Source: Gemmatimonadales bacterium UBA4456 (GTDB lineage Bacteria; Gemmatimonadota; Gemmatimonadetes; Longimicrobiales; Gaopeijiaceae). Taken from it: a DNA stretch of 64,000 nucleotides. The position numbers and the translations under genes were made by a program. Location of the stretch: positions 1-64,000 of the forward strand of contig DGOW01000051.1 of assembly GCA_002390225.1 (NCBI GenBank), read 5' to 3'. Under the pieces are notes generated by a model. The model was not told where the DNA came from. It worked only from the letters and a program-made list of their open reading frames with translations, and ran no database searches. Shown here piece by piece: positions 26,978-34,974 of the stretch; within the stretch, counting starts at the first letter, position 1, and every line of letters starts with the position of its first letter.

Positions 26978-28107
26978 CAAGCTTGCGCCGGTGTTCCAAG
27001 AACGTCGTCGACCGGACGGCACTCCATGTCGAACGCCTCGGCGACGCCCTGATAGGTGACGTGACCGTCCGCGACGTTCACGCCGAGCTTCAGCGCGTCG
27101 TCATCGAGACACGCCTTCTGCCAACCCTTAGCGGCCAGAGCCACCGCGTAGGGTAGCGTCGCGTTCGTCAATGCGAGCGTGCTCGTGCGAGGCACGCCAC
27201 CCGGCATGTTCGCCACGGCATAATGGATAACACCGTCTACCGAATAGACCGGGTCGTGGTGGGTGGTCGGCTTCATGGTCTCGACACAGCCGCCCTGATC
27301 GATCGCCACGTCAGCGATCACCGTGCCTTCACGAATGAGGGCGAGGTCTTCGCGGGTGATCAGGCTTGGGGCCTTGGCACCGGGGATCAGCACAGCACCG
27401 ATGATGAGGTCCGCGACCTGAATCTGCTTGCGGATCGCATACCGAGTCGAGAAAAGCGTCTCGACGTTGGCAGGCATCACGTCATCGAGATACCGCAGGC
27501 GTTCTAGGTTGATGTCCATAATGGCCACCCGGGCGCCAAGCCCGGCCGCCATCTTGGCGGCGTTCGTACCGACCACGCCGCCACCGAGGATCAGCACACG
27601 ACCCGGCTTCACGCCCGGCACGCCACCGAGGAGCACGCCGAGTCCGCCCTGGGGCTTCTCGAGGTACTTCGCACCCTCCTGCACAGCCATGCGACCTGCG
27701 ACCTCGGACATTGGGGTCAGGAGCGGCAGCTCTCCGGATTCGAGCTCCACCGTCTCGTATGCGATCGCTATCGCACCCGAGTCCACGACGGCCTTCGTCA
27801 GCTCCTCAGAGGCGGCGAAGTGGAAGTACGTGAAGATCACCTGACCGGAGCGCATGTGCGGCCATTCGGGCGCGATCGGCTCCTTGACCTTCAAGATCAT
27901 CTCGGCCTTGGCCCATACCTCATGGGCGGTGTGGAGAATCGTCGCGCCCGCATCCTCGTAGAAGTCGTCGGTGAAGCCGCTTCCGAGCCCGGCACCCGTC
28001 TCGATGATGAGTTCATGGCCACCCTGCACCAGCATCTCCGCACCAGCCGGGGTCAGGGCAACGCGGTACTCGTCGGGTTTGATCTCCTTCGGTACGCCAA
28101 CCAGCAT
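26977..28107 (-). CDS. ald: Alanine dehydrogenase
   Basis: A 376-residue NAD-dependent enzyme interconverting L-alanine and pyruvate plus ammonium. It has [19 protein letters not shown] at the N-terminus, the catalytic Lys in LKVKEPI (about 74), His in TYFHFAAS (about 95) and the Rossmann motif [15 protein letters not shown] (about 172-186). Length is typical (370-376). Coupled to dut by a one-base overlap; separated from the M16 gene by 48 bases. Confidence 0.97.
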   Translation of the reverse strand: MLVGVPKEIKPDEYRVALTPAGAEMLVQGGHELIIETGAGLGSGFTDDFYEDAGATILHTAHEVWAKAEMILKVKEPIAPEWPHMRSGQVIFTYFHFAASEELTKAVVDSGAIAIAYETVELESGELPLLTPMSEVAGRMAVQEGAKYLEKPQGGLGVLLGGVPGVKPGRVLILGGGVVGTNAAKMAAGLGARVAIMDINLERLRYLDDVMPANVETLFSTRYAIRKQIQVADLIIGAVLIPGAKAPSLITREDLALIREGTVIADVAIDQGGCVETMKPTTHHDPVYSVDGVIHYAVANMPGGVPRTSTLALTNATLPYAVALAAKGWQKACLDDDALKLGVNVADGHVTYQGVAEAFDMECRPVDDVLGTPAQA

Positions 28108-28155
28108 ATCTAACTCTCGTGGATTCTGTAGGTGATTCGTGTACGTGTTTGTGGC

Positions 28156-29397
28156 TCAGGCGGCCCCGGAGGCCGCCTCGTCCGGACCCAGCCTGAGCTC
28201 CATGTGGAGCGCTGGGTCGAAGCACTGGCTCGCGACACGCAGGACGTCGTCCCGCGTCACGGCATCAATTCGCGCCAGTACGTCATCGAGTCCCCGGAAG
28301 GGCTCGTCGTGCAGTGCGAAGGAGGCCAGCCGATGAAGGCGCGCACCGGTCGACTCGAGTGAGAGCATGACCTGCCCTTTCACCTGCTGCTTGATCCGTC
28401 GTAGGTCGTCTTCGGTAAGACCTTCGTTCGCGGCCCGTTTGAGCTCCCCACGGACCACCTCCGAGGCCTGTTCCGCCGTAGCCGGTCGAGTGCCAACATA
28501 GACGCCCACCATGCCGGCCGAACGGTAGAAGCTGTGGAATGTGAAGATCGAGTAGCAGAGTCCCAGTTCTTCGCGAACCTTCTGGAAGAGTCGGGAACTC
28601 ATCCCGCCGCCGAGCACGGACGAAAGCAGAATCAGCGGATAGCGGTCTGCGCTAGGATGAGGCGGCGCTTCGGCGCCGAAGACGATATGAGTTTGCGTCG
28701 TCGAGCGCTCGATCCGCTCGATGCCGGCGGTCGTGCCCGACGGACGAGCGACCGGGAGGCTACGCTCCCCAGAAGATACGGAATCGAAGTGACCCCTGAC
28801 CCTGGCCACGAAGTCATCATGTTGGACGTTGCCCGCTGCCGCCACGACCAGGTTCTGGCCCACGTAACGCCGTCCGTGCAAGTCCCGCAGCGTGTCCCCC
28901 GCCATGCCCGCGACGGAATCTTTAGTCCCGAGGATCGAACGACCATACGGGTGCCCAGCCCAGAGCAATTCTGAGTGCTTCTCGAACACCAGATCATCCG
29001 GAGTGTCCTCAACCTGGGCGATCTCTTCAAGTACCACCTCACGCTCGAGATCCAGGTCGCCGTCTTCCAGTCTTGGAGCCAGCACCAGATCCGATAGCAC
29101 GTCCAGCGCAATCGGCATGTGCTCATCGAGTACTCGGGCCTGATAGGACGTGTGCTCTCGGCTCGTGTAGGCGTCAAGCGAGCCCCCGAGCGCCTCGAGC
29201 GAATCAGCAATCTCCAGGGCGGTCCTGCGCTCGGTCCCCTTGAACACCATGTGCTCGAGTAGGTGACTCACACCGGTATCGACCTCGGTCTCGTGCGCCG
29301 CACCCTGTCGGATCCACACACCGATTGCCGCAGAGCGCACCCCGGGGATGTGCTCGCTGAGCACCCGTACCCCGTTGTCGAGATGGGTCTCCAGCAT
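28156..29397 (-). CDS. M16 family zinc metallopeptidase (PqqL/YmxG-like)
   Basis: A 413-residue M16B-type peptidase. The start is ATG 29397, where homology begins (LETHLDNGVRVLSE); the open frame reaches 29589 but crosses the pnp stop and a hairpin, so the upstream part is not coding. The inverted zinc motif HxxEH lies in SHLLEHMVFKGT (about 42-53), and the C-terminal half (about 220-400) is the inactive homologous domain with FRSAG-like YRSAGMVGVYVGTRP. Such peptidases often follow pnp (Bacillus ymxG layout). The target is unknown, probably a peptide. Confidence 0.93.
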   Translation of the reverse strand: MLETHLDNGVRVLSEHIPGVRSAAIGVWIRQGAAHETEVDTGVSHLLEHMVFKGTERRTALEIADSLEALGGSLDAYTSREHTSYQARVLDEHMPIALDVLSDLVLAPRLEDGDLDLEREVVLEEIAQVEDTPDDLVFEKHSELLWAGHPYGRSILGTKDSVAGMAGDTLRDLHGRRYVGQNLVVAAAGNVQHDDFVARVRGHFDSVSSGERSLPVARPSGTTAGIERIERSTTQTHIVFGAEAPPHPSADRYPLILLSSVLGGGMSSRLFQKVREELGLCYSIFTFHSFYRSAGMVGVYVGTRPATAEQASEVVRGELKRAANEGLTEDDLRRIKQQVKGQVMLSLESTGARLHRLASFALHDEPFRGLDDVLARIDAVTRDDVLRVASQCFDPALHMELRLGPDEAASGAA

Positions 29398-29442
29398 CGC
29401 CTCTGTCCGTGACTCGCTCGACGCGCCGTCGACCAACGCGGA

Positions 29443-29472
29443 AGAGGGCACGGACCCACGCCCGTGCCCTCT
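29443..29472 (-). terminator. 11-bp hairpin between pnp and the M16 gene
   Basis: A perfect 11-bp stem (AGAGGGCACGG / CCGTGCCCTCT) with an 8-base loop lies about 65 bases past the pnp stop and 46 bases before the M16 start. There is no U-run, so it may be a Rho-assisted terminator or an RNA-stabilising structure. Confidence 0.6.
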
Positions 29473-29536
29473 CCCTTCTGCGTGATCATTCACGCTCGAA
29501 CCCCTGTCAGGAGCCGCAGAACGTGCGCCTCGGGCC

Positions 29537-31693
29537 TCAGCCCTCGCCGCCTTCCTCATTCGCGTCCCCACCCTCGGCGGCGTCGCCATCTTCGGCGGCC
29601 GCGTCCTCGGCTAGTGCGGCCTTACGGGAGAGACGGAGTCGGCCCTTCTCGTCGATCGAGAGCAGCTTGACCCGCACGATCTCGCCTTTCGAGACCACGT
29701 CTTCAGTGTTCTCGGTTCGACCGTCCTGAAGCTCGGAGATGTGGCAGAGCCCTTCCGTCCCAGGCATGATCTCGACAAAGGCGCCAAATGTGGTCGTATT
29801 CTTGACCGGGCCCTCGTAGATGCGACCGACCTCGGGATCCTTCACGATCGCCTCGATCATCTCGCGAGCACGGGCGCCGGCTTCGGCGTCCACGGCCGCG
29901 ATCTTCACGATACCGGAATCGTCAATGTCGATCGACGCACCAGACTCTTCCTGAATGGCCCTGATGGTCTTGCCCTTTGGTCCGATGATCTCGCCGATTT
30001 TCTCCGGGTTGATCTGGATCGAGACGATACGTGGCGCATAGGCCGACAGCTCGTCACGGTGTGTATCGAGCGCCTGCCCCATCTGGTCGAGAATGTGCAT
30101 CCGACCCTTGTTGGCACGCTTGAGCGCTTCGGTCAGGATGTCGACGGTAAGCCCCTCGATCTTGATGTCCATCTGAATCGAGGTCACGCCATCGCGCGTA
30201 CCCGCGACCTTGAAGTCCATGTCGCCGAGAGCGTCCTCGAGGCCGAGGATATCGGTCAGGATAGCGATGTCGTCACCTTCCTTGATCAACCCCATCGCCA
30301 CACCGGCGCACGGTGACTTGATCGGCACACCCGCGTCCATAAGCGAGAGCGACGCCCCACAAACGGTCGCCATCGAGGACGAACCGTTCGATTCGAGAAC
30401 GTCAGAGACGATCCGGATCGTGTACGGGAAGTCTTCGTACGCCGGCAAGAGCGGCTGCATCGCTCGCTCGGCCAGGTTTCCGTGACCGATCTCACGGCGA
30501 GACGTACCGCGGAACGGCCTTGCCTCACCGACGGAGAAGGGCGGAAAGTTGTAGTGGAGCATGAACGACTTCTTGATCTCCTCACGAGAGTCGATCGAGT
30601 CGATCCGCTGCTCGTCACGTGACGTACCGAGCGTCACAACCGCGAGTGCCTGTGTTTGCCCACGCGTGAACAGCGCTGACCCGTGCGTACGCGGCAGGAT
30701 ACCCACCTCGGAAGTAATGGCGCGGATGTCGTCGACACCACGGCCATCCGCCCGCTCACCCTTGTCGAGGATGGTGCGACGCATCGTCTTCTTTTCGAGG
30801 CTACGCAGGACACTCTTGATGTCCTTGGCGTGCTCGCCATACGCCGGGTCTTCGGCGGTCATTGCAGCAATCACGTCTTCCGTGACCGTCGCCATGGCCT
30901 GACTGCGCTCCTGTTTGTCACCGATGCTCAGGGCCTCGGCGACCTTTGCGCCTGCCAATTCTTCGACACGGGCCTGAAGGGCCGCATCGGGCTCCTGCGG
31001 GGACCACTGCATGTCGGGCACGCGATGCCCCTGCAGGAACTCCTCCTGCATCGCGACGAGCTCTTTGATGGCGTCGTGCGCGACGTTGAGGCCCTCGAGG
31101 ATCTCGACCTCAGACACTTCGAGGGCGCCACCCTCGACCATCGTGATCGCATCGGCCGAACCGGACACGACGAGGTCGATGTCAGAGTACTCGAGCTGCT
31201 GGAACGTCGGGTTGACAACCCAGTTGCCTTGGATCCGTCCGACGCGCGCCGAAGCCACCGCCGTGTTGAACGGAGCCTTGGACATGTTCAGCGCGACCGA
31301 GGCCCCGAGAAGAGCGATCACGTCCGCGTCGTTTTCCTGGTCAGCCGAAAGGATGAAGCACGCGACCTGGGTCTCGTGCATGAATCCGTCCGGGAATAGC
31401 GGCCGGATAGGCCGATCGATCATACGGGCGGAGAGGATCTCCTTCTCGCCCGGGCGTCCTTCCCGCTTGAAGAAGCCACCGGGGATCTTGCCCGCGGCGT
31501 ACGACTTCTCACGATACTCGATCGTGAGGGGGAAGAAGGGGAGGTGTGTGGGATCATCCCGCACCGTGACGGCACAAAGGACAACCGTGTCGCCGTACTG
31601 CACGAGGCACGAACCCTGCGCGAGCTTGGCCATGCGGCCGACCTCGAGCGAGAGCGTGCGCCCTGCGAATTGGCGCTCCATTCTTTGCATCAT
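29537..31693 (-). CDS. pnp: Polyribonucleotide nucleotidyltransferase (PNPase)
   Basis: A 718-residue phosphorolytic 3'-5' exoribonuclease of the degradosome. Two RNase PH domains (about 10-230 and 310-540) flank a helical domain; catalytic Asp residues lie in the second core (LGDMDFKVAGT region). A KH domain (about 550-610, IGPKGKTIRAIQEESGA) and an S1 domain (about 620-690, YEGPVKNTTTFGAFVEIMPGTEGLCH) follow. The C-terminal tail is acidic. The start is ATG 31693, with in-frame ATGs at 31690 and 31681 as alternatives. It lies downstream of rpsO, as in many bacteria. Confidence 0.98.
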   Translation of the reverse strand: MMQRMERQFAGRTLSLEVGRMAKLAQGSCLVQYGDTVVLCAVTVRDDPTHLPFFPLTIEYREKSYAAGKIPGGFFKREGRPGEKEILSARMIDRPIRPLFPDGFMHETQVACFILSADQENDADVIALLGASVALNMSKAPFNTAVASARVGRIQGNWVVNPTFQQLEYSDIDLVVSGSADAITMVEGGALEVSEVEILEGLNVAHDAIKELVAMQEEFLQGHRVPDMQWSPQEPDAALQARVEELAGAKVAEALSIGDKQERSQAMATVTEDVIAAMTAEDPAYGEHAKDIKSVLRSLEKKTMRRTILDKGERADGRGVDDIRAITSEVGILPRTHGSALFTRGQTQALAVVTLGTSRDEQRIDSIDSREEIKKSFMLHYNFPPFSVGEARPFRGTSRREIGHGNLAERAMQPLLPAYEDFPYTIRIVSDVLESNGSSSMATVCGASLSLMDAGVPIKSPCAGVAMGLIKEGDDIAILTDILGLEDALGDMDFKVAGTRDGVTSIQMDIKIEGLTVDILTEALKRANKGRMHILDQMGQALDTHRDELSAYAPRIVSIQINPEKIGEIIGPKGKTIRAIQEESGASIDIDDSGIVKIAAVDAEAGARAREMIEAIVKDPEVGRIYEGPVKNTTTFGAFVEIMPGTEGLCHISELQDGRTENTEDVVSKGEIVRVKLLSIDEKGRLRLSRKAALAEDAAAEDGDAAEGGDANEEGGEG

Positions 31694-31716
31694 GTGTTGT
31701 TACTCACTTCGTTTGC

Positions 31717-31748
31717 GGACGGGATAGTCCCGCCCCTGAACAAGGGGC
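31717..31748 (-). promoter_or_regulatory. Overlapping hairpins in the pnp leader
   Basis: Within the 291-base rpsO-pnp gap two stems share bases: 31717-31724 with 31728-31735 (7 of 8 pairs), and 31732-31737 with 31743-31748 (6 pairs, 5-base loop). Their end lies about 24 bases before the pnp ATG. They cannot form together. In Escherichia coli the pnp leader is folded and cut by RNase III for autoregulation; a similar role here is inference. The rest of the gap is GC-rich with no credible gene. Confidence 0.4.
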
Positions 31749-31954
31749 CGAAGTGCGCGCATGAGATCCGGAGGAGAGAGCGACCGCCGCGAGGGGGCAC
31801 GGAGCGCTTGAAGAGCGAGCCGTGAGCCCGACTGTGCAGCCATGTTGTAGGCCGTCTCCCACCCGAGGCACGTACGCACCCGGCTGATGTGCCGGCTCCG
31901 CACGCCGTGTGGCGCGCGGACCGGGTCCTTCACCACGACCAGGCGGCCGTGGGT

Positions 31955-31980
31955 TTCCCGAACGCAAGAAGCGTCCGGGA
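31955..31980 (-). terminator. Hairpin just after rpsO
   Basis: An imperfect 9-bp stem (CCCGGACGC / GCGTTCGGG read on the minus strand, one G-T pair) follows the rpsO stop by a few bases. The U-tract is poor (AAACCC). Probably partial termination between rpsO and pnp. Confidence 0.45.
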
Positions 31981-31984
31981 GAAA

Positions 31985-32245
31985 TCAATGCCGCAGTCCG
32001 AGATCCTTGATGAGCTCGCGGTACTGCTCCACGTCGTCGCGCTTCACGTAGTCGAGAAGCCTGCGCCGGCGGCCAACCATCTTGAGCAGGCCCTGCCGGG
32101 AGTGGTGATCCTTCCGGTGCGCGTCGAAGTGCGACCGAAGGTCGTTGATCCGTGCAGTGAGGATCGCGATCTGGACCGGGGCGCTCCCACGATCTGTCTC
32201 GTGGAGCTGGTACTTCTTGATGATGTCTTCCTTGACGATCGCCAT
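31985..32245 (-). CDS. rpsO: 30S ribosomal protein S15
   Basis: An 86-residue primary 16S rRNA-binding protein. It has the S15 signature [23 protein letters not shown] and [13 protein letters not shown] (about 34-75). The start is ATG 32245, preceded by an ideal AGGAGG nine bases away; the longer frame from 32299 is the leader. The order ribF-rpsO-pnp is conserved in bacteria. Confidence 0.98.
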   Translation of the reverse strand: MAIVKEDIIKKYQLHETDRGSAPVQIAILTARINDLRSHFDAHRKDHHSRQGLLKMVGRRRRLLDYVKRDDVEQYRELIKDLGLRH

Positions 32246-32255
32246 GGTGGCGCGC

Positions 32256-32337
32256 CTCCTCAGGAGTCCGATGCTGCAAGGGAAGCGAAAGCTGAACACC
32301 CAGATTGGGTGGCCTTCGAGGTTCAGCTTTAAAAGCT
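32256..32337 (-). promoter_or_regulatory. Structured rpsO leader, candidate S15 autoregulatory RNA
   Basis: Between ribF and rpsO lies a perfect 10-bp outer stem (32288-32297 with 32321-32330) enclosing a smaller CACCC/GGGTG hairpin (32297-32311, sharing one base). Immediately 5' on the RNA, AGCTTT (32332-32337) is a second possible partner for AAAGCT, so two folds compete. Nearer the gene, CTCC-TGA-GGAG (about 32256-32266) pairs with part of the Shine-Dalgarno sequence. S15 regulates its own translation through phylum-specific leaders; this may be one. A ribF terminator is the simpler alternative. Confidence 0.45.
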
Positions 32338-32358
32338 AGGCAAACCCCGAAAGATCGT

Positions 32359-33306
32359 CTACGGCAGGTGCGTCCACCCCGAAGCGATCTCCCGAGCCTG
32401 ATCTACATCCTTTCGGATCTGCTCCAGCAGCGCGTCGACCCCCACAAACGGCTCGATATCTCTCAAGCGTTCGATGAAATCCACCCGCACCTCTTCGCCG
32501 TAGATGTCCCGGTCGAACTCGAGCAGATGCAACTCGACGCTGGGTGGTGACCCTTTGAACGTGGGTCTCGGGCCCATGTGAAGGGCACCCGCATAGCTAC
32601 CGTCCCGGAGAACACCCCGTACGGCATAGATCCCTTCAGGTGGGACAAGCTTGTCCCGCTCCATGACGCGAAGGTTGGCCGTGGGGACCCCGAGCCCCTT
32701 CCCCCTTCCTTCCCCGCGCACGACGATGCCGCGAATTGAGTACGGGCGACCAAGCGGCTCAATCACGTCAGCTACCTGCCCCTGAAGGAGCGTCTCACGG
32801 ATACGGGACGAGGACACGGGGGCACCTCCGACGGAGACCGGCGGAACCACATCCACGGTGAACCCCGACTCAACGCCGATCGCACGCAGCGTCTCAGGAT
32901 CCCCCTCTCGATCGCGACCGAACCCATGGTCGTAGCCAATGACGAGTTCCTCGACACCCAGCCGTTCGACGAGAATCTCCTCGACGAAGCGGCGGGGTTC
33001 GTAACGGGACAGGGCCTTCGTGAAACTGATGAAGACCGCATAGTCGAGGCCGCTCTCCGCCAGGATCTCTTTCTTCTCGACCGGCGTAGTCAGCATGAGC
33101 GGAGCGTGCTCGGGTCGGACAATTCGCAGCGGATGGGGATCGAAGGTGACCAGTACGCTGCGTCGGTCCGATGCGTCCGCACGCTCCCGGATTTCCCGAA
33201 GTACCGTCCAGTGTCCTCGATGGACTCCATCGAACGTCCCGACCGTAGCCACGGTGCCTCGGTCGCGCGGGATGCCCGGAGGGTAGGCCCACTGCACTTC
33301 ACTCAT
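32359..33306 (-). CDS. ribF: Bifunctional riboflavin kinase / FAD synthetase
   Basis: A 315-residue enzyme that makes FMN and then FAD from riboflavin. The N-terminal adenylyltransferase domain has TVGTFDGVHRGHWTVL (about 20-35) and VTFDPHP; the C-terminal kinase domain has GRGKGLGVPTANL (about 201-213) and Glu in the ELHLLEFDRDIYGE segment. The start is ATG 33306, overlapping truB by four bases; the open frame to 33378 lies inside truB. Confidence 0.96.
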   Translation of the reverse strand: MSEVQWAYPPGIPRDRGTVATVGTFDGVHRGHWTVLREIRERADASDRRSVLVTFDPHPLRIVRPEHAPLMLTTPVEKKEILAESGLDYAVFISFTKALSRYEPRRFVEEILVERLGVEELVIGYDHGFGRDREGDPETLRAIGVESGFTVDVVPPVSVGGAPVSSSRIRETLLQGQVADVIEPLGRPYSIRGIVVRGEGRGKGLGVPTANLRVMERDKLVPPEGIYAVRGVLRDGSYAGALHMGPRPTFKGSPPSVELHLLEFDRDIYGEEVRVDFIERLRDIEPFVGVDALLEQIRKDVDQAREIASGWTHLP

Positions 33307-34190
33307 GCCGGGAAGACCTTCCTCGGCCGCAGCACCCCGTCGTCCAGGGTGGCCATCGCGAGCAGATCCGCACCACACGTCACAGTCACCAGCGCGTCAG
33401 AGGCACTGCCGGGATCCGCGATGCGCACGCGCTGTCCATTTCGGATTCGACTGGCGACTCCGTCATCGACCGTCACCGTAGTCAGGTGATGCAGCCCCTC
33501 CGACGGTTCCATGCATGCAGCTGTGACGGCACTCTCGTCGTCGAGAGCACTCACAGGTAGCGCCCTAGACAGATCGAACGGGCCGACCCGGGTGCGCCGC
33601 AGCGTCGTGAGATGCGCGCCGCAGCCGAGCGCCGTCCCCAGATCACGGGCGATCGCACGGATGTAGGTGCCGCTCGAACAGCGCACCGTGAAGTGCAGGT
33701 CCGGCAGAGGTGCATCCGTCACTGTGAGTTCATGTACCGTAACCGGCACCGAACGCAGCGCGACTTCTTCCCCGCGCCGGGCGCGCCGGTGCATCGCCTC
33801 GCCATCTACCTTTTTGGCGGAGAACTGCGGCGGCACCTGCTCGATTGACCCCGCCTGAGTCCCGGTAGCCGACTCGATGGATGCCCGATCCAGGTCGCGC
33901 CACGCGTCATTAGTCGAAACAACCTCACCCTCGAGGTCGAGCGTATCGGTCTCGATCCCCAGGCGGGCGACCGCATCGTAGCTCTTGTCCATTCCGGTGA
34001 AGTACTCCGAGAGCCGCGTGGCACGCCCCACACACAGGACCAATAGGCCCGACGCAAACGGGTCGAGCGTTCCGGTATGGCCTACTCTGCGAGTACGAAG
34101 CGCTCGTCTAGCCATGCCAACGACGTCGTGAGAGGTAGGGCCGACAGGCTTGTCTACCGGAAGAAGGAAGTCGCCGTCGGCGAGCTTCAC
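33303..34190 (-). CDS. truB: tRNA pseudouridine(55) synthase TruB
   Basis: A 295-residue enzyme that forms pseudouridine 55 in the tRNA T-loop. The catalytic Asp is in RRVGHTGTLDPFASGLL (about Asp42). KSYDAVARLGIETDTLD and QVPPQFSAKKVDGE are further TruB markers, and RCSSGTYIRAIARDLG is present. The C-terminal part (about 225-290) fits a PUA-type domain. Overlaps rbfA and ribF by four bases each. Confidence 0.97.
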   Translation of the reverse strand: MKLADGDFLLPVDKPVGPTSHDVVGMARRALRTRRVGHTGTLDPFASGLLVLCVGRATRLSEYFTGMDKSYDAVARLGIETDTLDLEGEVVSTNDAWRDLDRASIESATGTQAGSIEQVPPQFSAKKVDGEAMHRRARRGEEVALRSVPVTVHELTVTDAPLPDLHFTVRCSSGTYIRAIARDLGTALGCGAHLTTLRRTRVGPFDLSRALPVSALDDESAVTAACMEPSEGLHHLTTVTVDDGVASRIRNGQRVRIADPGSASDALVTVTCGADLLAMATLDDGVLRPRKVFPA

Positions 34191-34633
34191 GAAGAGACTC
34201 CCGGAGCCTCGTCTCCGCCGGTCGTCTCGTCTGCTTCTGGCGCCTCAGCCTCCGCCTTAGCGAACTCATCACCGTCGGACGGGGCCTCGTCCCCTTCTGG
34301 AAACACCTCAGTGAGCATTTGCTCGATCCTGGCCGCACCCTCGAAGGAGCGATCCTCCCGGAAGCGCAACTCCGGAACACGCCGTACGTGCAGAATCCGA
34401 CCCAGCTGAGTCCGCAGGAAGGGTGCTGCGGCACCAAGCCCTTCGAGACTCACCGCCATCTCATCAGGGCCACCGACCGCCCGAATGTAGACACGGGCAG
34501 AGCCGAGGTCGGCCGCAATATCGACCCCTGTGATCGTGACCAGCCCGACCCTGGGGTCGCGGACCTGGAGTCGGATCAGCTCCGACAACTCTCGACGGAG
34601 CTGCTCGTTCAGGCGGGCGCGTCGCTTGCTCAT
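34187..34633 (-). CDS. rbfA: 30S ribosome-binding factor RbfA
   Basis: A 148-residue late 30S maturation factor with a KH-like core (1-112): RRARLNEQLRRELSELI, DPRVGLVTITGVDI, LRTQLGRILHVRRVPELRF. An acidic Ala/Glu/Asp tail of about 30 residues (118-148) extends beyond the usual 110-130 residues. Overlaps truB by four bases. Confidence 0.95.
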   Translation of the reverse strand: MSKRRARLNEQLRRELSELIRLQVRDPRVGLVTITGVDIAADLGSARVYIRAVGGPDEMAVSLEGLGAAAPFLRTQLGRILHVRRVPELRFREDRSFEGAARIEQMLTEVFPEGDEAPSDGDEFAKAEAEAPEADETTGGDEAPGVSS

Positions 34634-34655
34634 CGGGCAGACTCGGGGCGTGTAC

Positions 34656-34940
34656 TCACGAATGAATCTCCCGGTGGACGCGGACGATCAGGGCACCGCC
34701 GTGCGACTCTATCAGGCGGTCGGTCTTGTCCAGCACGGATTCCGCCATGCGCCCGTCGCTCGCGACCAGTGCCACGGATAGCTTGGCTCGCACGTGCACA
34801 TCCTGCAGCCCGGTCTCTGCTACGGACACGTTGAAGCGCGACGAAAGGCGATCGCGCAAGGAACGGACGACCGACCTCTTCTCCTTCAAGGACGAGCATC
34901 CCGGCAGGGACAACTCCCACGTCTGCGACGCAACGACCAT
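34656..34940 (-). CDS. DUF503 family protein
   Basis: A 94-residue protein of the DUF503/YlxP family, recognised by LPGCSSLKEKRSVVRSLRDRL and FNVSVAETG, then the beta-strand LIVRVHREI. The family is a small alpha+beta protein usually encoded between infB and rbfA, as here, and a role in ribosome assembly has been proposed for YlxP. The start is ATG 34940; GTG 34946 is an alternative nearer the GAGG site. Confidence 0.9.
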   Translation of the reverse strand: MVVASQTWELSLPGCSSLKEKRSVVRSLRDRLSSRFNVSVAETGLQDVHVRAKLSVALVASDGRMAESVLDKTDRLIESHGGALIVRVHREIHS

Positions 34941-34974
34941 GGCCACCGGCCTCGACGGACGTCAGGCGCGGCCG

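Noticed and set aside
31700..31936. 78-codon minus-strand frame in the rpsO-pnp gap
   Set aside because: No ribosome binding site, no family feature, and it overlaps the leader hairpins; Arg-rich composition is typical of GC-rich noise.
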